Source: Reyranella aquatilis (lineage in GTDB: Bacteria; Pseudomonadota; Alphaproteobacteria; Reyranellales; Reyranellaceae). From it: a DNA stretch of 64,000 nucleotides. How positions within the stretch are numbered: the stretch's first letter is position 1; each line of letters begins with the position of its first letter. Of the stretch, positions 49,680 through 59,281 are shown piece after piece. The stretch lies in the NCBI RefSeq assembly GCF_020880995.1, contig NZ_JAJISD010000001.1, forward strand, positions 806,001 to 870,000. The letters are read 5' to 3'. The notes beneath the pieces were generated by a model. The model saw only the letters and a list, made by a program, of their open reading frames with translations. It did no database searches and was not told where the DNA came from. The translations under genes were made by a program, and so were the position numbers.

Positions 49680-50798
49680 CTACTCCCGCGCACCCATTTC
49701 CGGGACGATCCTGACCCCGCGCAGTCTCGCGACCGACGCCGGTCGCGCCATGCCTCGGAGTTGCCGTTCGCCAAGATCCTCGACCTCGGAGATCGCCTCG
49801 ATGGCAGCCGCGAGCCGGCCACTCACCAGCACCTCGCCGTCGCTTGCCTCCGCGCACAGCCGTGCCGCCAGGTTGATCACCGCGCCGATGGCGGTGTAGT
49901 CGAAGCGATCCTCGAAACCGATACGGCCCAGCGTGGCATAGCCTTGCGCCATGCCGATGCCGAGACCCAGCCGGTGCCCCCGCTTCTGCCAGCGCGGCAC
50001 GAGCGATGCCACGGCGTCACGCATCTCTATGGCCAGCCGTGCGGCACGATCGGGTGCGTCCTCGCAGGGAAGCGGATCGTTGAAGAACACGAGCATGCCG
50101 TCGCCCGTGAAACGGTCGAGCGTGCCTTCATACTTGCGGATCAGCGGCCCCACCGCGCCGTGATACTCGGCGAGGACAGCCATGATGTCCTCGGGCTCCG
50201 CGGTCTCGGAAAAGGAAGTGAAGCCGCGAAGGTCGCAGAACATCGCCACGACCTCGCGTCGGTGATTCTCCAGGATCTTCTCGTCGCCCGAAGACACGAT
50301 CGCCTGTGCGAGCTGCGGCGCCAGGAAGCCGCGCAGACGACCGACGCGCTGGAGCTCGTCGACCTGCGCAGCCACCTTCGCCTCCAGCTGGCGGTTCATC
50401 TCCTGGATTTCGTCATGGAGCGCCTTGATGCGCAGCATTGCCCGCACCCGAACGATCAGCGCCGCATGGTCGACCGGCTTGGCGAGATAGTCGTCACCGC
50501 CCGCTTCGAGGCCGGCGACGACGTCCTTCGGCGTGGTCCTGGCGGTGACCATGATGACCGGGATGAACGGCAGGCTGCGATCGGCCTTGAGCCGGCGTAC
50601 CACCTCCAGCCCGTCGATCCCCGGCATCATGACGTCGAGCAGAATCAGGTCCGGCTGCGCCTCATGCGCCATCGCGAGCCCCTGCTCGCCGTCCGCCGCC
50701 GTCACGATCTCATAACCCAGGCTTTCGAGACGCATCCGAAGGATCTCGACATTGTCGGGAACATCGTCGACGACGAGGATGCGGGCGGGATCGCGCAT
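49680..50798 (-). CDS. Response regulator with class III adenylate/guanylate cyclase output
   Basis: 372 residues. Residues 1-120 are a receiver domain: acidic DD at 11-12, phosphoacceptor Asp55 in LILLDVMMPGIDG, Thr in MVTAR and Lys107 in LAKPVDH. A coiled-coil linker (residues ~125-170) leads to a class III cyclase domain. Its metal aspartates are in MFCDLRGFTSFSE and RFTGDGMLVFFNDP, and RLGLGIGMAQGYATLGRIG follows. It should make cAMP or cGMP when phosphorylated. It lies 3 bp after the single-domain regulator. Confidence 0.92.
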   Translation of the reverse strand: MRDPARILVVDDVPDNVEILRMRLESLGYEIVTAADGEQGLAMAHEAQPDLILLDVMMPGIDGLEVVRRLKADRSLPFIPVIMVTARTTPKDVVAGLEAGGDDYLAKPVDHAALIVRVRAMLRIKALHDEIQEMNRQLEAKVAAQVDELQRVGRLRGFLAPQLAQAIVSSGDEKILENHRREVVAMFCDLRGFTSFSETAEPEDIMAVLAEYHGAVGPLIRKYEGTLDRFTGDGMLVFFNDPLPCEDAPDRAARLAIEMRDAVASLVPRWQKRGHRLGLGIGMAQGYATLGRIGFEDRFDYTAIGAVINLAARLCAEASDGEVLVSGRLAAAIEAISEVEDLGERQLRGMARPASVARLRGVRIVPEMGARE

Positions 50799-50801
50799 GG
50801 T

Positions 50802-51167
50802 TCAGCCTATGATCTCGCGGACTTTGGCCAGAAGCTGGCGCGGGCTGTAGGGCTTGGCGATGTAGGCGTCGCAACCGGCTTCACGCGTGCGGGCCTCGTC
50901 TCCCGAAAGGGCGTAGGACGTTACCGCGACCACCGGAATCGTCCGAAGCTCGGGAATGGCCTTGATGCGACGTGTCGCCTCGTAGCCATCCATCACCGGC
51001 ATCTGGATGTCCATCAGGATGAGGTCCGGCCGGTGCCGTTCCGCCATGGCCACCCCCTCGGCGCCGTCATGTGCCTCGATCATTTCGTATCCGGCCATGT
51101 CGAGCAGATCGCGGAGAATCTGCCGGTTGTCCTCTGTGTCCTCGACCACCAGTATTTTTTTGCTCAT
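50802..51167 (-). CDS. Single-domain response regulator (DivK-like)
   Basis: 121 residues, receiver domain only: [12 protein letters not shown], phosphoacceptor Asp53 in [29 protein letters not shown], and Lys105 in [12 protein letters not shown]. It overlaps the kinase stop by 4 bp. It may shuttle phosphate between the kinase and the cyclase regulator, or act on another target. Its family resembles DivK and the receiver parts of hybrid kinases. Confidence 0.93.
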   Translation of the reverse strand: MSKKILVVEDTEDNRQILRDLLDMAGYEMIEAHDGAEGVAMAERHRPDLILMDIQMPVMDGYEATRRIKAIPELRTIPVVAVTSYALSGDEARTREAGCDAYIAKPYSPRQLLAKVREIIG

Positions 51168-54016
51168 TGCGCGGCACTCCCCGCAGACGGTGCCTGGATC
51201 GGCAGTGTGATCCTGAAGGTCGAACCCTTGCCTTCCTCAGACTCGACGCCGATGCGCCCGCCGTGCAATTCGACGATACGGCGCGAGATCGACAGCCCCA
51301 GTCCGGTACCGCCCTTCTTGCGCGTGCTTGAATTGTCGACCTGCTGGAACTCCTCGAAGATCTTCGCCTGATCCGCCGGTGCGATGCCGAACCCCGTATC
51401 GACGACCGATATCTCGAACATTTCTCCGATTTTCTCCGCCCGCACTTCGACGGACCCACTGTCCGTGAACTTGATGGCATTTCCCACGAGGTTGAGAAGC
51501 ACCTGCGTGAGGCGGCGTGCGTCTCCAGTACCGGTTGGCAAGCCGGACGCAACGGTTGATCCGAGGACAAGTCCCTTGGCCCGCGCCAACGATTCCGTGG
51601 ACGCCAGCACCGAGGCAACGACGTCGGCGACGCTGTAGGGCTCGCTCGAAAGCACAAGCTGACCCGCCTCGATCTTCGACAGGTCAAGCACGTCATTGAT
51701 CAAGTCGAGCAGGTGCCGCCCGTTCTTCTGGACGCGCTCCAGAACCGCCGCCGCCTTCTCCGACACCTCGCCGTAGAGCCCGTCGGCCATCATCTCGGTG
51801 TAACCGATGATCGCATTCAGCGGCGTACGGAGTTCATGGCTCATGTTGGCGAGAAACTGAGACTTGTGCTGGCTCGCGATCTCGAGCTGGCGGCTCTTCT
51901 CCTGGATCTCCGTGAACAGCCGCACATTCTCGATGGCGATCACCGCCTGCGCGGCGAAGGTCTCCAGGAGTTCGATCTGGCGTGCCGTGAAGGGACCGGG
52001 CTCCGTCTTGCGCAGCATGATGGTTCCCGCAGGCGAACCCTCGCAAAGCATCGGAACCGCGAGCGCCGCGCGCCATCCACGTTCACGCGATATCGCGAGC
52101 GTTCCGGCAAAATCGCCTGGATCCAGGTCCGCCACGTCCGGGACATGCACGGTTTTCTCGTCGATGATCGCGCGGCCGCTGACATTGCTGCGGTCGATCG
52201 CACGACGTCGACCGATCTCGGCATGCAGGGCACCGTCATGCGCCGCCGTAACCAGTTGGTCGCCCTCGCGCAGGTCGATCATCACGTCGGAGGCACCGCA
52301 GAATCGCAGCGCAGACTCGGCAACGACCTTGAGGACCGGCTTCACATCCGTGGGCGACTGGGAGATCACGCGCAGCACATCGGCCGTCGCGGTCTGCTGC
52401 TCCAGGGCCTCGCGCAGCTCAGAGAAAAGTCGCGCATTCTCGATGGCGATCACGCCCTGCGCGGCGAAAGTTTCGAGCAACTCGACCTGCCGCGGCGTGA
52501 AGGCGCCCGGCTCCGTCTTGCGAAGCACGATGCAGCCGATCGCGGCACCCTCCCTCAACATGGGTGCCACCAGGTTCGCTCGCCACTTGTGGCGATGCGC
52601 CATCGCGATCGCCGCCGCGAATTCGACCGGGTCGAGTGCATCGATATCCGGCGTGTGCACGGTCTGGCCGTCGACGATGGCGCGCCCTGTGGTGCTGGCC
52701 CTATCGAGGGGGCGTCGTTCACCCACCCAGGCCGACAAAGGACCGTCATGAGCGGCACCGACCAGCTCTTCGCCATCGCGCAAAACGATCGCCGCATCGG
52801 AGGCGCCGCAGAAGCGGCGTGCCGCCGCCACCACGACATCGAGGACGGGCCGCACGTCGGTCGGGGACTTCGAAATGGCCCTCAGTATCTCCGAAGTCGC
52901 CGTCTGCTGCTCGAGAGATTCGCTTAGTTCCCGCGTCCGATCTTCGACACGGTTCTCCAGCGTCGCGTAGGAATCCTCCAGTGCCTCGGCGGTCCTGTTG
53001 AACTGATTTGCGAGTGCCTCGAGTTCGTCTCCGGTGCGGATGTCGAGCCGGTGGTGGAGTTCGCCGCTGCCGATCCGCTGGGCACCGGCCCGCAGGGCGC
53101 GGATCGGCACCACCATGCGTCGCGCCAGCAGCGCCGCGGCGAGCGCTGCAATGATCAGACCGAGCACAAGCAGCGCCAGCGCGCGCAGTCCGGCATTGAT
53201 CGCCGGCAGTTCCGCTTCCGACGTCGGAAGCTCCACGAAGACGATCCACCCGAGCGCCGGGATGGACGCATGGGCAGAGAGGACGGAGACACCCGAAAGG
53301 TTGCGCGTATCCAGGGCCGCCCCCGCGTCCCGGTCACGCAATGCCGCGGCGACCTGCGGAAGCCCCTTCATCTCGGTACCCCTCAGCACCAGGGAGATGT
53401 CGGGGTGCGCGACCAGCCGGCCCAACCTGTCGACGACGTAGGCATACCCGTCGCGGCCGACCTTGATCTGCGAGACGACGTCCCAGATGAGCTTGAGGTT
53501 TACCTCGGCGACCGTGACTCCGCCGCGAGCGCCGTGGCTCACGGCCATGGTGAAGTAGGGCTCGCTGCCCTGCCGGAAATACACGGGGCCGAAATAGACT
53601 TTGTGGGCCATGGCTCCGACGAAGGCAGCCTCGGCCGAACGGTCGGTACCGGCCCCGACCACGTCCATCGCGAGGCGCGAAACGCTGAGTTGCTCGCGTC
53701 CCTCGCGGTCGAGTTGCACCAGTTCGGTGATCGCCGGCACCTGGCGCATCAGCCGGACATAGTCGAACCGCCGCTGGTCGGCCGGGAGGGACGCCCATTG
53801 GGCCTGGGCGACCCAGCCAATCTGCCGCTCTATCTCCCGAACGAAGGATTCGATCCGCTGCGCTGCGGCCTCGGCCTTCTCACGCTGGACCTCGATCGAG
53901 GCGCGGCGGTTCTCCTGGTACACGAAGTAGAGGTCGAGCGCGGCGTTTATGACCAGAACGCCACCAACGAGGCCCACGAACAGTACGACGTACTTGAGAA
54001 AGAGGCCCCGCTTCAC
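51164..54016 (-). CDS. Membrane sensor histidine kinase with periplasmic domain, HAMP and two GAF domains
   Basis: 950 residues. TM1 at 8-32, periplasmic Cache-like domain 35-270 ([20 protein letters not shown]), TM2 at 277-297, HAMP 298-350, a helix, GAF1 ~387-530, GAF2 ~557-700, HisKA with His727 in [17 protein letters not shown], then HATPase_c ([36 protein letters not shown]). The two GAF domains are close copies of each other. It overlaps the upstream binding-protein stop and the downstream regulator start by 4 bp each. Confidence 0.94.
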   Translation of the reverse strand: MKRGLFLKYVVLFVGLVGGVLVINAALDLYFVYQENRRASIEVQREKAEAAAQRIESFVREIERQIGWVAQAQWASLPADQRRFDYVRLMRQVPAITELVQLDREGREQLSVSRLAMDVVGAGTDRSAEAAFVGAMAHKVYFGPVYFRQGSEPYFTMAVSHGARGGVTVAEVNLKLIWDVVSQIKVGRDGYAYVVDRLGRLVAHPDISLVLRGTEMKGLPQVAAALRDRDAGAALDTRNLSGVSVLSAHASIPALGWIVFVELPTSEAELPAINAGLRALALLVLGLIIAALAAALLARRMVVPIRALRAGAQRIGSGELHHRLDIRTGDELEALANQFNRTAEALEDSYATLENRVEDRTRELSESLEQQTATSEILRAISKSPTDVRPVLDVVVAAARRFCGASDAAIVLRDGEELVGAAHDGPLSAWVGERRPLDRASTTGRAIVDGQTVHTPDIDALDPVEFAAAIAMAHRHKWRANLVAPMLREGAAIGCIVLRKTEPGAFTPRQVELLETFAAQGVIAIENARLFSELREALEQQTATADVLRVISQSPTDVKPVLKVVAESALRFCGASDVMIDLREGDQLVTAAHDGALHAEIGRRRAIDRSNVSGRAIIDEKTVHVPDVADLDPGDFAGTLAISRERGWRAALAVPMLCEGSPAGTIMLRKTEPGPFTARQIELLETFAAQAVIAIENVRLFTEIQEKSRQLEIASQHKSQFLANMSHELRTPLNAIIGYTEMMADGLYGEVSEKAAAVLERVQKNGRHLLDLINDVLDLSKIEAGQLVLSSEPYSVADVVASVLASTESLARAKGLVLGSTVASGLPTGTGDARRLTQVLLNLVGNAIKFTDSGSVEVRAEKIGEMFEISVVDTGFGIAPADQAKIFEEFQQVDNSSTRKKGGTGLGLSISRRIVELHGGRIGVESEEGKGSTFRITLPIQAPSAGSAAQ

Positions 54017-54954
54017 TCGATGACCTCATCGACGCGCGCAAGGAAGAGCGGCGGCAAGTCGATGCCGAGCGCCTTGGCGGTCTTCTGGTTTACGACCAGC
54101 TCGAAGCGCGACGATTGCTGAACCGGCAGATCGGCCGGCCGGGCACCCTTCAGGATACGATCGACGTATCCCGCAACCGCCCGCATGTTGTCGGCCTGAC
54201 TGGCCCCGTAGGCCATGAGGCCCCCCGCCGCCGCGAATTCCCGACGAAAGGAAACCGCCGGCAGCCGGTTGCGAAGGGCGAGTTCAGCCGTGCGTTCGAA
54301 CCCCAGACTGGGCTGCACCATCACCCCCGCCACGCCCGCCCGCGCGGCCGCCTCGAAGGCATCCGTCAGATCGCCGGGCGCGTCGACCGGTATGGGAAGC
54401 AGTCCGATGCCCTGCGCGGCTGCGGACGCCTCCACCTCCCGGCGCAAGGACACGCTGAATGGATCGCGATTATTCAGCACGAGGCCGAAAAGGCGCGTCT
54501 CGCGCCGGATTTCGGCGAACAGCTGGAGGCCTTTCGCGGCCACCGCCGCGCTGGGACTGAACACCCCCGTGAGGTTGCCTTCCGGCCGGGCGACGTTGCT
54601 GATCCCGCCGATCTCGGGCGCCGCCCCAAAGAAGACGATGGGGATATCCTGTGTAGCCTTACGTGCCGCCACGATCGCCTGCGACAGAACCGCGACGACG
54701 ACATCGGGCTGCGCTGCAACGAGAGACTGGGCAAGCGAGTCGATGGCGCCACTGTTTACCCCGGCATCGCGAAAGTCGAAGAAGACCGTCCGGCCTTCGA
54801 CGTAGCCCAGCTCGGACATGGCCGTGCGGAACGGCAGCCAGCTCGGGCCGGCTTCCCCGGACACGAGGAAGCCCACACGGGGAGGCTTCTGTGCAAGGGC
54901 CGCAGTGGAAAGGCCGGCGGCACCGAAACCCAGGAGCAGCGCGCGCCGCCTCAA
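54013..54954 (-). CDS. ABC_sub_bind-type substrate-binding protein, first gene of signalling operon
   Basis: 313 residues. A signal peptide ([21 protein letters not shown]) precedes [62 protein letters not shown] and [21 protein letters not shown], ending with [19 protein letters not shown]. It differs clearly from the second binding protein in the operon. The absence of transport genes and the ATGA overlap with the kinase suggest it hands ligand to the kinase periplasmic domain. Confidence 0.87.
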   Translation of the reverse strand: MRRRALLLGFGAAGLSTAALAQKPPRVGFLVSGEAGPSWLPFRTAMSELGYVEGRTVFFDFRDAGVNSGAIDSLAQSLVAAQPDVVVAVLSQAIVAARKATQDIPIVFFGAAPEIGGISNVARPEGNLTGVFSPSAAVAAKGLQLFAEIRRETRLFGLVLNNRDPFSVSLRREVEASAAAQGIGLLPIPVDAPGDLTDAFEAAARAGVAGVMVQPSLGFERTAELALRNRLPAVSFRREFAAAGGLMAYGASQADNMRAVAGYVDRILKGARPADLPVQQSSRFELVVNQKTAKALGIDLPPLFLARVDEVIE

Positions 54955-55102
54955 TCAACTCTCCTCACCCGATCGCGTCCTGATTCCGGAGGACGAGCGC
55001 AGTCTAGCGCACCGTCCTCCACGGTCCAGAGCAACGGGAGTCACGCAGTGGATTGCGTTGGCAGTGACTTGATGAGGCGTGCCGCATCACAGTCAATGCA
55101 AT

Positions 55103-55840
55103 TCAAGGTCTTCGTGAGCCTGTTGATTGAGCGGGCTGACCGTCTATGCCCCGAAAAGCTACCTGCAGATCCACGGGCTGATTGCGCGCCGGGCGCCCGG
55201 CCTGGAGGTCAACCAGACCTGTAAGGTGACCGAGCATGAGCTTCGCCGCGCGGTCGGCCCTGCCGCTCAGGATCGCTTCGGCGATGTCGCCGTGATCGTG
55301 GGGCCCGGCACAATTGGTGAACTGCTGTGGCGCGGCGATCGAGAAGTGCATCGTCGAGCGGATGAGCAGGCCACGGAGCAGCCGCGTCAGCTCGTCGTTG
55401 CCACACAGTTCGGCGAGCAGAACGTGAAACTCGCCCGACAGCTCGAACAGGCGGCCACGATCGGCGCGGCGAGTTGCCGCCTTCTCCTCGGCAACGTGCG
55501 CCTTGAGTCGCCTGGCCGCCACCGCCGAATGGCTCTCGCTCAGCCGACGCACGATCGCCCCCTCCAGCATCGAGCGCACGTCGTAGATCTCGCGCATTTC
55601 CTCCACGGTGAGCGAAGGCACAAAAGTGCCGCGATTGGGAATGGCGGTCAGCCAGCCCTCGTGCACCAGCCGGTGCAGAGCCTTGCGCACGCGCTCGCGG
55701 CTGACGCCCAGCACGCGCGCCAGCGCCGGCTCCTGCAGCTTCGTTCCGGGCGACAGCCGGCCCATGTGCATCGCCCGCCGGATTGCGCCGTATACCGCCT
55801 CGTCGGCGGCAACGTCGCCCTTTCTCGGCTTACGCGGCAT
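55103..55840 (-). CDS. GntR family transcriptional regulator, FCD type
   Basis: 245 residues from the ATG at 55840, preceded by GGAGGAGAT. The winged helix is at residues ~10-75 (AVYGAIRRAMHMGRLSPG; LARVLGVSRERVRKALHRL; AIPNRGTFVPS). The FCD domain follows with metal- or ligand-binding residues in FHVLLAEL and PHDHGDIAEAILSGRADRA. The start overlaps the amidohydrolase gene by 11 bp, so both come from the divergent promoter at 57.1 kb, making it probably autoregulated. Effector likely a ureide-pathway metabolite (inferred). Confidence 0.9.
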   Translation of the reverse strand: MPRKPRKGDVAADEAVYGAIRRAMHMGRLSPGTKLQEPALARVLGVSRERVRKALHRLVHEGWLTAIPNRGTFVPSLTVEEMREIYDVRSMLEGAIVRRLSESHSAVAARRLKAHVAEEKAATRRADRGRLFELSGEFHVLLAELCGNDELTRLLRGLLIRSTMHFSIAAPQQFTNCAGPHDHGDIAEAILSGRADRAAKLMLGHLTGLVDLQAGRPARNQPVDLQVAFRGIDGQPAQSTGSRRP

Positions 55841-57110
55841 CGATCTCCTCCACCGCGGCAACGAGCAGCCTGAGGCCCTGCGCGAAGTCCGTGAGTTCCA
55901 TCGCCTCGTCGGGATTGTGGCTGCCATGGTCGTTGCGGATGAAGATCATCGCCGTCGGCACGCCCATGATGCCGAACACCGCCGCGTCGTGTCCCGCCCC
56001 GCTCGCCATCGGCAGCGCGTCGATGCCGAGCTCGGCCGCCAGCCGCTCGAGACGCACGCGATGCGCGGGGTCGATTGGACCGGGCTTCGCGTTGGTGAAA
56101 GCACCGAGATCGATGGTCACGCCGCGCCCTGCGCCGATCTCCTCTGCGATCTGGCGCAGCCGCCGGTCGACCGCGAGCAGCACTTCGTTGTCCTCGCTGC
56201 GGATGTCCATCGAGAACCAGACCTCGCCGGGGATCTTCGTCATGGTGTGGACGGCCGTGTCGGTATGGAACTGCCCCACCGTACAGACAAGGTCCTTGCC
56301 GGCCGCCTCGTGTTGCAGCCACAGCGCCTCGAGGCGCGACACGAATTCGACTCCCGCCATAACAGCGTCGTTGCGGGAAAGCCGCGGCTCAGCGCCGGCA
56401 TGGCCGTAGCGCCCGACGATGTGAGGATCGCGGTATCGCAGGTTCCCGCGGATCCCAGTGACTATGCCCACGGGCAGTCCGCGATCCACCAGCATCGGCC
56501 CCTGCTCGATATGCAGTTCCAGGAAGCAGGCGATCCGCGCCGGATCGAGCTGCCGCTCGCGGGCACGAATGCGCTCCGGCGCGAAGCCCGCGCCCTTCAT
56601 GTGCTCGGCCAGCGTCCTGCCGGTATCGGGTCGCCTGCACGCGTCGAGCGCCTCCGGCTCCAGCAGTCCGAAGGCCGCGCGGCTGCCGATATACGGAGCC
56701 GGAAACCAGGACAACTCCTCGGCGCGCACGCCCATTACCGTTATGTCGCGCTTCGGCTTGCGGCCGGCACGATGCCAGCGGGCCAGCATGGCCATGCCGG
56801 CGACCACGCCCGCCGCACCGTCGTAGTTGCCGCCCTCCGGCACCGTATCGAGATGCGAGCCCGTCATGATCGCGGGCAGCGAGCGGTCCTGCCCTGCGAG
56901 GGTCAGATAGAGGTTGCCGGCGGCATCGGTGCGCGTCTTGAGCCCGAGCGACTGGCCGATGGCTTGCATCAGGTCGTGCGCCATCTGCTCGCCCTCGCCG
57001 TAGGACGCGCGGGTGACGCCGAGGCGGCTCTTCGAATGCGTGCGCAGATGTTCGAACAACCGGCCCGCCAAGGCGGTTTCGGGATCGAGGTCACGGTCGA
57101 GGTCGGTCAT
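55830..57110 (-). CDS. M20-family amidohydrolase (allantoate amidohydrolase / N-carbamoyl amino acid hydrolase type)
   Basis: 426 residues from the ATG at 57110 (MTDLDRDLDPETAL). Zinc-binding motifs of the hydantoinase/carbamoylase subfamily are visible: MTGSHLDTVPEGGNYDGAAGV, RAEELSWFPAPYIGSRA and LELHIEQGPMLVD, and the last dimetal histidine is in ASGAGHDAAVFG. Members include AllC (allantoate to ureidoglycolate plus ammonia) and L-carbamoylases. The neighbouring AllA and PuuE genes favour allantoate, by inference. Confidence 0.87.
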   Translation of the reverse strand: MTDLDRDLDPETALAGRLFEHLRTHSKSRLGVTRASYGEGEQMAHDLMQAIGQSLGLKTRTDAAGNLYLTLAGQDRSLPAIMTGSHLDTVPEGGNYDGAAGVVAGMAMLARWHRAGRKPKRDITVMGVRAEELSWFPAPYIGSRAAFGLLEPEALDACRRPDTGRTLAEHMKGAGFAPERIRARERQLDPARIACFLELHIEQGPMLVDRGLPVGIVTGIRGNLRYRDPHIVGRYGHAGAEPRLSRNDAVMAGVEFVSRLEALWLQHEAAGKDLVCTVGQFHTDTAVHTMTKIPGEVWFSMDIRSEDNEVLLAVDRRLRQIAEEIGAGRGVTIDLGAFTNAKPGPIDPAHRVRLERLAAELGIDALPMASGAGHDAAVFGIMGVPTAMIFIRNDHGSHNPDEAMELTDFAQGLRLLVAAVEEIDAA

Positions 57111-57135
57111 GGGCCTGCCGGCGGTTGGTAAAATT

Positions 57136-57166
57136 ATGTGCACATAACGTCAAGAAATGTGCACAT
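57136..57166. promoter_or_regulatory. Twin-palindrome operator in the divergent promoter
   Basis: The self-complementary decamer ATGTGCACAT occurs at 57136-57145 and again, identically, at 57157-57166. The centres are 21 bp apart, two helical turns, so both face the same side of DNA. TGTGCACA matches the inverted GT-N-AC pattern of FCD-type GntR operators. The site lies between the start codons of the amidohydrolase (57110) and the deacetylase-like gene (57184), so binding could control both directions. Confidence 0.7.
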
Positions 57167-57183
57167 TCTGTTGGAGGAAAGAC

Positions 57184-58098
57184 ATGCAAGGCCTGAGCCA
57201 GACGCGTGACCTGGTGGGCTACGGCGGCACGCCGCCGGCCTGGAAGCTGCCCGGCGGGGCCAAACTCGCGGTCTCCCTGGTGATCAACTTCGAGGAGGGC
57301 GCGGAGTTCGCCGTCAGCGACGGCGACCCGCAGGCCGAGAAGATCTCCGAAGTGGTGAGCGTGGTACCGCCCGGCCGTTGGGACCAGGGCAACGAGCAGA
57401 TCTTCGCCTACGGCATGCGGGCCGGCATCTGGCGCATGCTGGCGGCATTGGAGAAGCACCGCCGGGCTGTCACCTTCTACATGTGTGGTCGCGCGGTCGA
57501 GCGCTTGCCCCAGGTTGCCCGACGCATCGTCGAGGCCGGACATGAGGCCGCCTGTCACGGGTGGCTGTGGCGGCCGCACGCCGACTACACGGATCGGGAC
57601 AGCGAACTGAACGATGTCAGGCGCTGTGTCGAGGTGATGGAAACGGCCACCGGGCAACGCCCGACAGGCTTCTTCTGCCGTGGCAGCGAGAGCCCCCAAA
57701 CGCGCTCGATCCTGCGCGAACTGGGGTTCGGCTATGCCAGCAACGGCTTCGACGACGACCTGCCCTACTGGGACATGTCCGATCCGCAGCATCCCCTGAT
57801 GGTCGTGCCGTATGCGCTCGACAGCAACGACATGAAGTTCTTCCATCCCAACGGCTTCGTGCGAGCCGACGAGATGGTGGACTATGTCCGAGATGCCATC
57901 GACATGCTGTTGGAGGAAGGCGAGGCCGGACATCCCAAGCTTCTGAACATCGGCTGGCACCTGCGCATCGCCGGCCGCCCCGGCCGCTTCGCCGCCTTCA
58001 AGCGCGTGCTCGCCCTGCTCGACTCCTACGGGCATCGCCTGTGGGTCGCCCGCCGCGACGCCATCGCCGCGTCGTGGCGCAGCCAGTTCCCGGCCTGA
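57184..58098 (+). CDS. Polysaccharide deacetylase-fold protein, divergent PuuE homologue
   Basis: 304 residues from the ATG at 57184, with GGAGGAAAG just upstream. NodB-fold motifs: LVINFEEGAEFAV in place of the catalytic TFDDG, EAACHGWLWRPHADY (His...His) and LNIGWHLRIAGRPGR. These match the PuuE allantoinase group, but the opening (RDLVGYGGTPPAWKLPGGAK) and the loop PPGRWDQGNEQ differ from the two PuuE genes downstream. Likely a ureide or cyclic amide hydrolase; the exact substrate is unknown. Confidence 0.8.
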   Translation: MQGLSQTRDLVGYGGTPPAWKLPGGAKLAVSLVINFEEGAEFAVSDGDPQAEKISEVVSVVPPGRWDQGNEQIFAYGMRAGIWRMLAALEKHRRAVTFYMCGRAVERLPQVARRIVEAGHEAACHGWLWRPHADYTDRDSELNDVRRCVEVMETATGQRPTGFFCRGSESPQTRSILRELGFGYASNGFDDDLPYWDMSDPQHPLMVVPYALDSNDMKFFHPNGFVRADEMVDYVRDAIDMLLEEGEAGHPKLLNIGWHLRIAGRPGRFAAFKRVLALLDSYGHRLWVARRDAIAASWRSQFPA

Positions 58099-58156
58099 AG
58101 CGCCCCCAACTGGTTGGCATGCCCCTTGCGTTTGCAGTCTGAGGGAGGCGGCAGAC

Positions 58157-59251
58157 TTGCAGGACGCATCGAAAGCCAAGGCGGCACGCACGCTGGACGT
58201 GGAGGACCTGACGGTCCGCTACGGGACGTCCACGGCGGTCGATGGCGTGACGCTCGCCATCGAGCCGGGCGAGGTCGTCGCGTTGCTGGGCCCCTCGGGC
58301 TGCGGCAAGACCACCCTGCTGCGCGTCATCGCGGGCTTCGTGCGCCAGGCAGCCGGCCGCGTGCGCGTCGACGGCACCGTGATCGACCACCTCCCGCCGA
58401 ACCAGCGCAACATCGGGATCGTGTTCCAGAATTACGCGCTGTTCCCCCACATGACCGTGGCGGAGAACGTCGCCTACGGCCTGCGCGCGCGCGGGATCGG
58501 CGGCCCCGAAGTCGCGGCCCGCGTCAGCCGCTTCCTTGAGATCGTGCAGCTGGGCGGCTTCAAGGAGCGCCTGCCGCGCCAGCTTTCCGGCGGCCAGCAG
58601 CAACGCGTCGCGATCGCCCGGGCGCTGGCCGTCGAGCCGCAGATCCTGCTGCTCGACGAGCCCTTCGCCGCCCTCGATCGCAATCTGCGCCTCGACATGC
58701 AGATCGAGGTGAAGCGGCTGCAACGCACGCTCGGCCTCACCACCATCCTGGTGACACACGACCAGGACGAGGCGATGAGCGTCGCCGACCGCATCGCCGT
58801 GATGAACAAGGGCAAGGTCGAGCAGTTCGACAGCCCCGTCGCGATCTACGACCGGCCGCAGACGCTGTTCGTGAACGGCTTCATCGGCACCACCAACCTT
58901 ATGCCCGGACGGATCACGTCGCTGCAGGACGGCACCGCGACCGTCTCGCTGGATGCCGGCGCCAGCCTCCTCCTGCCGGCACCGCAGGGCCTGGGCGCCG
59001 GCCAGCCGATTCTCCTGTCGGTGCGGCCCGAGCAGCTCGCCCTTTCCTCCGCTGCCGGCCCCGAAGCCTGGAAGGTCGATCCCGGCCTCAGTCTGCCGAT
59101 CGGCGCCCAACTCGTACACGAGGCGCGCACGGCCGACGGCGCGGCCCTGAAGATCGTCGAACCGCGCCGTCCCACCGGCGCGGAACCCGGTCGCATCTAC
59201 TGCACGCTGACCGCCGATGCCCGCCCATCCTTGTTTCCGCGTCCCGCCTGA
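58157..59251 (+). CDS. ABC transporter ATPase, PotA type
   Basis: 364 residues from a TTG at 58157, with GGGAGG upstream. Walker A GPSGCGKTT (about 45), Q-loop VFQNYALFPHMTV, signature LSGGQQQRVAIARAL, Walker B LLLDEPFAALD and H-loop LVTHDQDEAM. The C-terminal TOBE_2 domain (FIGTTNLMPGRI; VRPEQLAL) is that of spermidine/putrescine-type importers. It pairs with the binding protein and two permeases that follow. Confidence 0.92.
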   Translation: MQDASKAKAARTLDVEDLTVRYGTSTAVDGVTLAIEPGEVVALLGPSGCGKTTLLRVIAGFVRQAAGRVRVDGTVIDHLPPNQRNIGIVFQNYALFPHMTVAENVAYGLRARGIGGPEVAARVSRFLEIVQLGGFKERLPRQLSGGQQQRVAIARALAVEPQILLLDEPFAALDRNLRLDMQIEVKRLQRTLGLTTILVTHDQDEAMSVADRIAVMNKGKVEQFDSPVAIYDRPQTLFVNGFIGTTNLMPGRITSLQDGTATVSLDAGASLLLPAPQGLGAGQPILLSVRPEQLALSSAAGPEAWKVDPGLSLPIGAQLVHEARTADGAALKIVEPRRPTGAEPGRIYCTLTADARPSLFPRPA

Positions 59252-59281
59252 CCCATCCAACGAACCAACGGAGTAGCCCTC

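Noticed and set aside
48669-51371. 900-residue plus-strand frame opposite the signalling operon
   Set aside because: It spans the whole of several real minus-strand genes and their junctions, with RHD-rich composition; not a protein.
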